64,000 nt of DNA, taken from NCBI RefSeq assembly GCF_032598905.1, contig NZ_CP122458.1, positions 3,596,001-3,660,000 of the forward strand, given 5' to 3'. This document shows, one piece after another, positions 57,409 through 64,000 of this stretch (the stretch's first letter is position 1; each line of letters begins with the position of its first letter). The DNA is from Streptomyces sp. 11x1. Lineage in GTDB: Bacteria > Actinomycetota > Actinomycetes > Streptomycetales > Streptomycetaceae. A model generated the notes under the pieces. It was not told where the DNA came from and made no database searches. It worked only from the letters and a program-made list of their open reading frames with translations. A program made the translations under genes and the position numbers.

Positions 57409-58324
57409 AGCGGATCCTCGGGTCGAGTACGGCGTAGAGGAGGTCGACGAGCAGGTTGGCGATGAGGAACACCAGGACCAGGACGGTCACGAAGCCGACG
57501 ACGGTCTGGGTGTTCTGGCGGAGGATGCCCTGGTAGAGCTGGTATCCGACGCCGTGGATGTTGAAGATCCGCTCGGTGACGATGGCGCCGCCCATCAGCG
57601 CGCCGATGTCGGTGCCGATGAAGGTGACCACCGGGATCAGGGAGTTCCGCAGGAGGTGCTTGCGGATCACCCGGTGCCGGGGCAGCCCCTTGGCGACGGC
57701 GGTGCGGACGTAGTCGGCGCGGGTGTTCTCCGCGATGGACGTCCGGGTGAGGCGGGTGACGTAGGCGAGGGAGACGGAGGCGAGGACGAGCCCGGGGACG
57801 ATCAGCTCGTCGAAGGTGGCGTCGGAGGAGACCGACGGACTGATCCAGCCCCACTCCACGCCGAGCAGCAGCTGGAGCAGCAGACCGGTGACGAAGGTGG
57901 GGACGGAGATGACGACCAGGGTGATCACCAGGGCCCCGGTGTCGACGGGCCGCCCGCGTCGCAGACCGGTGACGACACCGAGGGTGATGCCGATGACGAT
58001 CTCGAAGAGGATCGCGACGATCGTCAGCCGGATGGTGACGGGGAAGGCGGAGGCCATCAGCTCGGTGACCTCCTGCCCGTTGAACGCGGTGCCGAAGTCG
58101 CCGGTGAAGACGTTGCCCATGTAGGTCAGGTACTGCTGCCCCACGGGCTTGTCGAGGCCGAACTCCCGTCTGAGCTGGGCGGCCGTCGCCGGATCGCACT
58201 CCCGGTCGCCGCAGAGGCCCGCGATGGGGTCGCCCATCACGTTCACCATCAGGAAGATCAGGAGGGTGGCGCCCACGAAGACCGGGATCATCTGGAGCAG
58301 GCGCCGGGCGACGTACCGTCCCAC
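57401..58324 (-). CDS. Oligopeptide ABC transporter permease (OppB-type)
   Basis: A 307-residue six-helix permease beginning MGRYVARRLLQMIPVFVGAT. The EAA loop TAVAKGLPRHRVIRKHLLRN is clear, as is the C-terminal NLLVDLLYAVLDPRIRY ending of the family. Follows the binding-protein gene by 6 bases. Confidence 0.95.
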   Translation of the reverse strand: MGRYVARRLLQMIPVFVGATLLIFLMVNVMGDPIAGLCGDRECDPATAAQLRREFGLDKPVGQQYLTYMGNVFTGDFGTAFNGQEVTELMASAFPVTIRLTIVAILFEIVIGITLGVVTGLRRGRPVDTGALVITLVVISVPTFVTGLLLQLLLGVEWGWISPSVSSDATFDELIVPGLVLASVSLAYVTRLTRTSIAENTRADYVRTAVAKGLPRHRVIRKHLLRNSLIPVVTFIGTDIGALMGGAIVTERIFNIHGVGYQLYQGILRQNTQTVVGFVTVLVLVFLIANLLVDLLYAVLDPRIRYA

Positions 58325-58330
58325 GGAGGA

Positions 58331-59971
58331 TCAGCCGACCTTGATCTGGTCGTACACCGGCACGCTGAACGGGTTCAGGGAGACGTCGGACAGCCGCGCC
58401 GAGTAGCCCGCGCTGCCGTTCTGGTACCAGAGCGGGATGGCGGCCATGTTGTCCCGGACGACCTCCTCGGCCTTCTGGAACGTCTCCACGGCCTTGGTGG
58501 TGTCGGACTCGGCGTTGGCCTCGTCCACCAGCTTGTCGAAGTCGGCGTTGGACCACTTGCCGTCGTTGGAAGAGGCGTTGGTGTAGTACAGCGGCTGCAG
58601 GAAGTTCTGGATGAGCGGGTAGTCCATCTGCCAGCCGGCCCGGAACGGGCCGCTCATCTTCCGCTGGGTGATCTGGTTGCGGTAGTCGGCGAAGGTGCCG
58701 ACCGGGTTGCCGACGCACGCCTTGTCGTTGTCGAGGGCGTTGTTGATGGAGTTGCAGACGGCGTCGACCCACTGCTTGTGGGAGCCGGTGTCCGCGTTGT
58801 ACGTGATCTTGACCTGGCCGCCGGGGAGCCCGCCGCCCTCCTGGATCAGCCTCTTGGCCGCGTCCGCGTCGTACTCGCAGGCGTCACCGCACAGGCCCTT
58901 CTTGTAGCCGCCCTCCTCGCCGAGGACGGGGGAGGTCCAGTCGGTGGCGGGGGTGCGGGTCTTCTGGAAGATGGTGTCGGTGATCTGGTCGCGGTCGATG
59001 GCCCGCGAGAGCCCTTCACGGACCTTGTCCGAGCCCTCCTTGTTCCAGTCCTCGTCGTAGAACGGGAAGGACAGCGTCTGGATGATGCCGGCCGGGGTGT
59101 TGATGTACCGGTCGCCGAGGTCGGCCTCGACGTTCTTCAGCTGGGCGGCGGGGACGTCGTCGACGAGGTCGAGGTTGCCCGCCATCAGGTCGGTGTAGGC
59201 GGTGTTGTTGTCGGTGTAGACCTTGAGGTCCACGCCGCCGTTCTGTGCCTTGTCCTCGCCCGGGTAGTCGTCCCACTTGCGCACCGACAGCTGGGAGCCC
59301 TTGGTGTAGGAGTCGACGGCGTAGGGGCCGTTGCCGACGGGCTTGGCGAGCCAGGCGTCGTGGTCGGTGAAGAACGACTGCGGCAGCGGGGCGAAGGCGT
59401 TGTAGCCGAGGGTGTCGGGGAAGGTCGAGAACTTCTGGGTGAGCTTGACCGTGAAGGTGTTCTCGTCGACGACCTTCAGCCCGGAGAGGGTGTCGGCGGT
59501 CTGCTGGCTGCCGTCGTCCGGGTGGGTCTTGTCGTAGCCCTCGATGTACTCGAAGAAGTACGCGTTCTTCTGGTTGTTCTTCAGGCTCGCCCCGTAGTTC
59601 CAGGCGTCCACGAAGGACTTGGCGGTGACCTTCTCGCCGTTCTGGAAGGTCCAGCCGTCCTTGACGGTGATGGTGAAGTTCTGCGAGTCGGTCGTCTCGA
59701 TGGTCTCGGCGAGCATGTCCTTCGCCTCGCCGGTCTTGGGGTCGTACCGCTTCAGCCCGCGGAAGATCATGTCCAGCACCTTGCCGCCCTGCACCTCGTT
59801 GGTGTTGGCCGGCTCCAGCGGGTTCTGCGGGTCGCCCCAGGAGGAGCTGAGCACCGCGCCGGCGTCACTGCTGCCGCTGCCGCCGTCGCCGTCGTCGCCA
59901 CCGCAGGCGGTCGCGGCGAGGGCCACCGCCGCCGCGCCGGCGATCCATCGGGCGTGCGTGGCTCCACGCAT
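58331..59971 (-). CDS. Oligopeptide ABC transporter substrate-binding lipoprotein (OppA-type)
   Basis: A 546-residue SBP family 5 lipoprotein with lipobox LAATAC after a short signal, the start motif ANTNEVQGGKVLDMIFRGL and a conserved peptide-binding core. ATG at 59971 preceded by GAGGAGG; the longer frame to 60079 is not coding. First gene of the importer. The importer lies next to bldK, and both could take up extracellular peptides linked to development. Confidence 0.95.
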   Translation of the reverse strand: MRGATHARWIAGAAAVALAATACGGDDGDGGSGSSDAGAVLSSSWGDPQNPLEPANTNEVQGGKVLDMIFRGLKRYDPKTGEAKDMLAETIETTDSQNFTITVKDGWTFQNGEKVTAKSFVDAWNYGASLKNNQKNAYFFEYIEGYDKTHPDDGSQQTADTLSGLKVVDENTFTVKLTQKFSTFPDTLGYNAFAPLPQSFFTDHDAWLAKPVGNGPYAVDSYTKGSQLSVRKWDDYPGEDKAQNGGVDLKVYTDNNTAYTDLMAGNLDLVDDVPAAQLKNVEADLGDRYINTPAGIIQTLSFPFYDEDWNKEGSDKVREGLSRAIDRDQITDTIFQKTRTPATDWTSPVLGEEGGYKKGLCGDACEYDADAAKRLIQEGGGLPGGQVKITYNADTGSHKQWVDAVCNSINNALDNDKACVGNPVGTFADYRNQITQRKMSGPFRAGWQMDYPLIQNFLQPLYYTNASSNDGKWSNADFDKLVDEANAESDTTKAVETFQKAEEVVRDNMAAIPLWYQNGSAGYSARLSDVSLNPFSVPVYDQIKVG

Positions 59972-60043
59972 GGGTGCCTCCTCGTGAGAGCGCAGTGGCC
60001 TGTGGTACTGCGCTGTGCTCCAGCGCGGGTGCGCTGTTCCGAT

Positions 60044-60063
60044 ACCGGTCAATATCGACCGGT
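60044..60063. promoter_or_regulatory. Palindrome ACCGGTC-N6-GACCGGT upstream of the importer
   Basis: A perfect inverted repeat with 7-base arms and AT-rich centre, 73-92 bases before the oppA start. The position between promoter and gene suits a transcription-factor site. Confidence 0.45.
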
Positions 60064-60079
60064 TGCACCCATGGCGCAC

Positions 60080-60397
60080 GTCACTCGGCCCGTCCGGGGG
60101 AACGTCTCCCTCCGGATGTACGTACTCACTGCCTCTGGCGCGGCGGGGCGGGGGCGGGGGGCGCGGTCGGGGCGAGGGGCGCGGTCGGGGTCGGGCGCGG
60201 CCACGTCTGCACGCCCACCTGCCGGGCCTTGCACTGCCCGAGGACGGGTCTGGTCACGAGTGTCCGCAGAGTTCCACTCGGAGCGGCCCCCACCTGGGGT
60301 TTCCTGCTTGTGCTGCGGGACTGGGCGCCCACTTGCCGACAGCCAGGGCCGCGCCCCCCAGGAAGCCTCCGTTGCGGCGCGGGCCTGCCCGACCGCT
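60080..60397. other. Intergenic region, importer promoter area
   Basis: From 60143 to 60200 there is a G-rich run with ggggcgcggtcgggg repeats on the plus strand. No gene or promoter was identified. Confidence 0.45.
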
Positions 60398-60607
60398 TCA
60401 GCCCGTGCGCCCCGGGGCCCGGCCGAGGGTCCCGCCCTTGACTCCGCCGAGGAAGGCGCGCAGGGCCGCGGGCGTGGTGGCGATGACGGTCTCGGGGGTG
60501 GCGCTTTCGCGGAGGTGGGGGCGGCTGGTTGTGGGGGCGGCTATCTCGACGCAGGTATCGGCGCCACCCTCGCTGTAGCTGGACTTCTGCCACCTGAGCT
60601 GGGCCAT
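60398..60607 (-). CDS. Orphan DUF397 protein
   Basis: A 69-residue DUF397 protein: WQKSSYSEGGADTCVEIA at the N-terminus and PAALRAFLGGVKGG near the end. ATG at 60607 with AGGAAGG upstream. DUF397 genes in actinobacteria nearly always sit next to an XRE-type helix-turn-helix partner (WhiJ/BldB-type pairs); none is found here. It is probably a regulatory partner protein that is now unlinked or relict. Confidence 0.85.
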   Translation of the reverse strand: MAQLRWQKSSYSEGGADTCVEIAAPTTSRPHLRESATPETVIATTPAALRAFLGGVKGGTLGRAPGRTG

Positions 60608-60638
60608 GCGCGCCTTCCTGAAGCCGGATGCTCCCTAG

Positions 60639-61061
60639 AGCAGGGGATACAGAAGCCGCTGGATCAACCCCAGCGAGTCCGAGAACGGCCCGGAGATCGA
60701 GCACCCGTCGATCGGCCGCATGCGACGCCCCGACGCCGTCGTCATCCCGGAAGAGGTGCTCGACGAGGAAGGCCTGACCGTGGACGCCACCCAGGTGCTG
60801 GCCGTCATCGAGATCGTCTCACCGTCCAACCCCGACAACGACTACGGCGAGAAGCTCACCGAGTACCCCGCCATGGGGATCGCCCACTACATGATCGTCG
60901 CCCCTCGCACGGGCACCATCGAGGTGCATTCCGACCCGTGCAGGGGCCGGTACTCCCGCAAGGATCCGTACATCTTCGGCGACAAGGTGCCGTTCGGTGC
61001 CTGATCGGTGGAGACCGCCGCGTTCCGCCGTTACGGCCGGGCGGGCGACAGCTCAACCTGA
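60639..61061 (+). pseudogene. Uma2-family (DUF820) endonuclease-like gene, decayed
   Basis: The frame from 60639 encodes the middle of a Uma2 protein: RRPDAVVIPEEVL, QVLAVIEIVSPSNPDNDY, KLTEYPAMGIAHYMIVAP and IFGDKVPFGA. There is no start codon upstream of the conserved part, so its 5' end is missing. A TGA at 61002-61004 interrupts the frame, yet the same frame continues with TAAFRRYGRAGDSST, the usual family ending, to a second TGA at 61059-61061. TGG (Trp) in place of the first TGA would restore the protein. Non-functional in this form. Confidence 0.8.
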
Positions 61062-61087
61062 CGGGCGGCCCGCACCGAGGGCGTGGA

Positions 61088-61471
61088 TCATCCCAACTCG
61101 CCCCGCTCCACGCAGAATTCGTTGCCCTCGGGGTCGGCCATGAGGACCCAGCCGCCGCCGTCGGGGCGGGTGTGGTCCGCGATCACGCGGGCGCCCAGCC
61201 CGATTGCCCGCTCGACCTCCTCGGCCCGGGTGCGGCCGTGCGGCTTCAGGTCGAAGTGGAGCCGGTTCTTCGCCGACTTGCCCTCGGGCACCCGGACGAA
61301 CAGCAGCCGCGGCCCACCGGACGGATCCGCGATCAGCGCCTCCGGGTCACCGGGCTTGTCGTCATCGGCCAGGGGCCTGCCGAGCAGTTCGCTCCAGAAG
61401 AGGGCGAGGTCGTACGGGTCGCCCGTGCAGTCGATGGTGATGCTGTGGATGGCGGGGGGCGTGGGGCTCAA
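61088..61471 (-). CDS. VOC/glyoxalase-fold protein
   Basis: A 127-residue single-domain protein: IHSITIDCTGDPYDLALFWS, RLLFVRVPEGKSAKNRLHFD and DPEGNEFCVE, the beta-alpha-beta-beta-beta units of the VOC superfamily. The metal residues His and Glu (LHFD, NEF) are kept. TTG at 61471 follows GGAGAACCCAG. Substrate unknown. Confidence 0.88.
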   Translation of the reverse strand: MSPTPPAIHSITIDCTGDPYDLALFWSELLGRPLADDDKPGDPEALIADPSGGPRLLFVRVPEGKSAKNRLHFDLKPHGRTRAEEVERAIGLGARVIADHTRPDGGGWVLMADPEGNEFCVERGELG

Positions 61472-61605
61472 CTGGGTTCTCCGTCGTGAGTGGGTGTGCG
61501 GGTGGGACGTCCGTGGTCCGCCGGCCCGGGTCGGAACGGTGTCGCCGACCGGGTCTCGGTCGCGGACCAGGGTCTCGCCGCCCGCCACGGCCCGCCACCG
61601 ATTTC

Positions 61606-62277
61606 CTACCGGGCACGGTCTCCGCCCACAGCCCGCAGCACGCCCTCCGCCGCCTCCCTCAGCGACCCGAAACACCCGTGCGCGCCCCGGAGTTCGTCTG
61701 GGTGGTGCGTGGACGCCACCGCGTACACCGTACAGCCGGCCGCGAGCCCCGCCGCGACGCCCGCCGGCGCGTCTTCGACGACCAGGCAGCGTGCCGGGTC
61801 GGCGCCCAGGCGTGCGGCGGCGGTCAAGTAGCCCTCGGGCGACGGCTTGCCTTCGGACACGTCCTCGGCGCAGACCCGTACCTCGGGCACCACCAGCCCC
61901 GTACGGGCGAGCCGGGCGGCGGTGGGCTCGGCGCGGCTGGAGGTGACGACGGCCCAGCGGCCCGGCGGCAGGGCACGCAGCAGCCCGGCGGCCCCGTCGA
62001 AGGCCCGGATGCCGGGCTCCTCGGCGGCCATCAGCCGGTCCAGGGCTTGGTGTTCGCCGGCCGGGTCCCGCTCCGGGGCCAGCGATCTCAGGATGTCGGC
62101 CCGTCGGCGCCCCTGCGTGGCCTGCCACACGGCCTCGGGGTCCAGCCCCCGCTCCCGTGCCCAGGCCTGCCAGACCCTGCCGTGCGCGTCGGCGGTGTCG
62201 AGCAGTACCCCGTCCACGTCGAAGAGGACGGTGGTGGCCGTACCGTCGCCGACCGGTCCTCCGGAACCCGTCCTCAT
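61606..62277 (-). CDS. HAD-family phosphatase
   Basis: A 223-residue HAD subfamily IA protein. Motif I VLFDVDGVLLD, motif II VVTSSRAE, Lys in EGKPSPEGYLTAA and motif IV CLVVEDAPAG are all in order. Substrate unknown; probably a sugar phosphate. ATG at 62277; no strong ribosome site is visible upstream, so a later or earlier start cannot be excluded. The spacer to the next gene is 215 bases. Confidence 0.9.
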   Translation of the reverse strand: MRTGSGGPVGDGTATTVLFDVDGVLLDTADAHGRVWQAWARERGLDPEAVWQATQGRRRADILRSLAPERDPAGEHQALDRLMAAEEPGIRAFDGAAGLLRALPPGRWAVVTSSRAEPTAARLARTGLVVPEVRVCAEDVSEGKPSPEGYLTAAARLGADPARCLVVEDAPAGVAAGLAAGCTVYAVASTHHPDELRGAHGCFGSLREAAEGVLRAVGGDRAR

Positions 62278-62492
62278 CTGGTCGCACGCCCCCGTCGACA
62301 GCAGCTCTGCACGGAAGAGGGCCCGCCGTACCGCGCCGACGGCCCCGTCACCGGGACCACCACCGTCGTACGACGAGCCCTCGAAGACTCGAACGAGCCG
62401 TACTCGAACCGACCGGACTCGGCCGGGCCGAACCCGATCGGGACCGACTTGCCCCGCCGGTCCAACTCTTAGGCCCGGTCCGACCCCTTGCG

Positions 62493-63635
62493 TCAGTCCT
62501 TGGCGACCTTCGCGCCCGACTCCTCCGGCGTGCTGTCCTCCAGCGCCTTCAGCCCCGGGTCCAGTACGACGTCCTCGGCGCGGGCCTCCGTCGTCGGGTC
62601 CTCCGGGAAGTGGCAGGCTGTCAGGTGGCCGGGCAGGTTGCCGGAGAGCTGGACCAGCGGCGGCTCCTCGGAGGCGCACTTGTCCTGGGCCTTCCAGCAC
62701 CGCGTCCGGAAGCGGCAGCCGGACGGCGGCGAGATCGGCGAGGGCACGTCACCGGCGAGCCGGATCCGCTCCTTGGCCTCGACCTCGTCGTCGATCGCCA
62801 CCTCGGGCACCGCCGAGAGCAGGGCGTGGGTGTACGGGTGGCGGGGCCGGTTGTAGAGCGAGTCCCGGTCCGCGACCTCGACGATCTTGCCGAGGTACAT
62901 GACCGCGACGCGCTTCGAGAAGTGCCGGACGATGGCGAGGTCGTGCGCGATGAAGAGGAACGCGATGCCCAGCTCCTCCTGGACCTTCTGGAGGAGGTTG
63001 ACGACCTGCGCCTGGATCGACACGTCCAGCGCCGAGACCGGCTCGTCCGCGACGATCAGCTTCGGGTTCAGGGCGAGCGCGCGGGCCACACCGATGCGCT
63101 GGCGCTGACCACCGGAGAACTCGTGCGGGAAGCGGTTGTAGTGCTCGGGGTTGAGACCGACCAGTTCGAGGAGCTCGCGGACCTTGTTCTCCCGGCCGCC
63201 CTCGGGGTTGATCCCGTTGACCTCCATCGGCGACTTGATGATCGTGCCGACCGTCTGCCGCGGGTTGAGGGAGGAGTACGGGTCCTGGAAGATCATCTGG
63301 ATCTCGGACCGCACCGGCGCCAGCTGCTTGCGCGAGGCGTGGGTGATGTCCTGGTCCTGGTAGGTGATCTTCCCGCCGGTGGGCTCCAGGAGCCGGGTGA
63401 TCAGCCGCCCGGTCGTGGACTTGCCACAGCCCGACTCACCGACCAGACCGACGCTCTCGCCGACCCCGACGGTCAGGTCGATGCCGTCCACGGCCTGGAC
63501 CGCACCGACCTTGCGTTTGATCGGGAAGCCGCCGTAGATGGGGAAGTGCTTCGTCAGCCCCTCGACCCGGAGCAGCGTCTCGGCCGCGGTGTCCTGGGAG
63601 CCCTGCTGTGCGGGGAGGGTGAGGTTGTCGCTCAT
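62493..63635 (-). CDS. bldKE: Oligopeptide ABC importer ATPase, probable BldKE
   Basis: A 380-residue OppF-type ATPase. Walker [10 protein letters not shown], signature [16 protein letters not shown], Walker [13 protein letters not shown] and C-terminal [15 protein letters not shown]. Its position at the end of a second oligopeptide operon, downstream of a five-gene importer, matches bldKE of S. coelicolor. BldK is needed for aerial growth. The BldK identity rests on gene order only. Confidence 0.8.
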   Translation of the reverse strand: MSDNLTLPAQQGSQDTAAETLLRVEGLTKHFPIYGGFPIKRKVGAVQAVDGIDLTVGVGESVGLVGESGCGKSTTGRLITRLLEPTGGKITYQDQDITHASRKQLAPVRSEIQMIFQDPYSSLNPRQTVGTIIKSPMEVNGINPEGGRENKVRELLELVGLNPEHYNRFPHEFSGGQRQRIGVARALALNPKLIVADEPVSALDVSIQAQVVNLLQKVQEELGIAFLFIAHDLAIVRHFSKRVAVMYLGKIVEVADRDSLYNRPRHPYTHALLSAVPEVAIDDEVEAKERIRLAGDVPSPISPPSGCRFRTRCWKAQDKCASEEPPLVQLSGNLPGHLTACHFPEDPTTEARAEDVVLDPGLKALEDSTPEESGAKVAKD

Positions 63636-63649
63636 GATCTCGGTTCTCC

Positions 63650-64000
63650 CTAGCGCAGCCGGGGCTGGATCTTGTCGATGAAGATGGACTGCTTCTGGTC
63701 CGCCGTCAGGTGGCAGGCAGAGGCACGCCCCTCGCCGAGCGGCGGCCGCTCCGTGCTGCAGCGGTTGCCGGTGACCTCACCGGTGAACGCGCAGCGCGGG
63801 TGGAACGGGCAGCCGGTGGGCGGGTTGAGCAGGCTGGGCGGGGACCCCGGGATCGGGGTGAGCGCCTGCGCGGTGTCGCCGCCGAGGCGGGGCATCGAGC
63901 TGAGCAGACCCCAGGTGTAGGGGTGCTTGGGGTTGCGCAGCACCTCACGGACGCTGCCGCGCTCCACGGCCCGGCCCGAGTACATCACCAGCAGGTCGTC
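63650..64000 (-). CDS. bldKD: Oligopeptide ABC importer ATPase, probable BldKD (3' part only)
   Basis: 117 codons at the end of the frame; the 5' part lies beyond the window. Seen: DDLLVMYSGRAVERG, HPYTWGLLSSMPRLGGD and the cysteine segment GCPFHPRCAFTGEVTGNRC of OppD-type ATPases. The Walker A and signature motifs are outside the window. Separated by 14 bases from the preceding feature. Confidence 0.78.
   Translation of the reverse strand, partial: DDLLVMYSGRAVERGSVREVLRNPKHPYTWGLLSSMPRLGGDTAQALTPIPGSPPSLLNPPTGCPFHPRCAFTGEVTGNRCSTERPPLGEGRASACHLTADQKQSIFIDKIQPRLR

Noticed and set aside
57089..61489. Very long plus-strand open frame (1466 codons)
   Set aside because: It runs antisense across the complete opp permease and binding-protein genes. 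Its residues (Val/Asp/Glu/Gly/Arg runs) are what GC-rich codons read backwards give. A shadow.

Overview
The window is about 64 kb of very GC-rich chromosome from a Streptomyces species. Evidence: strong third-position G/C bias, many GTG and TTG starts with GGAGG-type ribosome binding sites, mycothiol and LL-diaminopimelate genes, and a gene order I recognise from S. coelicolor, running from moeZ at the left edge to the bldK oligopeptide importer at the right edge. No rRNA or tRNA genes, CRISPR array, insertion sequence or prophage were seen. It is core chromosome with a few accessory insertions.

Left part (1-24 kb). moeZ, a DUF3152 protein, a TetR regulator, a DUF3107 protein, a ferritin-like protein and a DEAD-box RNA helicase form a block that, from memory, matches M. 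tuberculosis Rv3206c-Rv3211. Inserted between moeZ and the DUF3152 gene is a tight four-gene cassette: a PelF-type glycosyltransferase, a polytopic membrane protein, a sugar epimerase and a spherulin-4-like protein. It resembles a reduced Pel-type exopolysaccharide locus and is the best candidate here for an undescribed system. Then come an alpha/beta hydrolase, a NYN-domain protein, a 50-residue protein, MarC, a PHP phosphoesterase, a SUFU-like protein and CorA. Two exact GGAAT-N18-GTT sites, the SigR (thiol-oxidative stress) consensus, lie upstream of moeZ and of the 50-residue gene.

Middle part (24-54 kb). This is an envelope and stress block with strong similarity to M. tuberculosis Rv1170-Rv1239c: a soluble MgtE-N/CBS protein, a DUF1003 membrane protein, Mrp, TatB, HtrA, a zinc anti-sigma factor, an ECF sigma factor, an O-methyltransferase, DUF3117, Tag, a DivIVA-like protein, FolP2, a LOG protein, DapE, DapC, FdxA and MshB. 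Added among these are an enoyl-CoA hydratase, a muralytic-like membrane protein, a VanW-associated-domain protein, two tiny membrane proteins and an S9 peptidase. The sigma/anti-sigma/protease/TatB order suggests an extracytoplasmic stress circuit, and DapC/DapE supply cell-wall diaminopimelate.

Right part (54-64 kb). A complete oligopeptide ABC importer (oppA-B-C-D-F order) is followed by an accessory islet (orphan DUF397 protein, decayed Uma2-like gene, VOC protein, HAD phosphatase) and then by the two ATPase genes that probably belong to bldK.

A GC-rich palindromic element built around CGCGCAGTTCCCCGCGCCCC is scattered through at least eight intergenic sites and one perfect 34-bp inverted repeat. 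Several genes also carry recent in-frame tandem duplications, most clearly the helicase tail.
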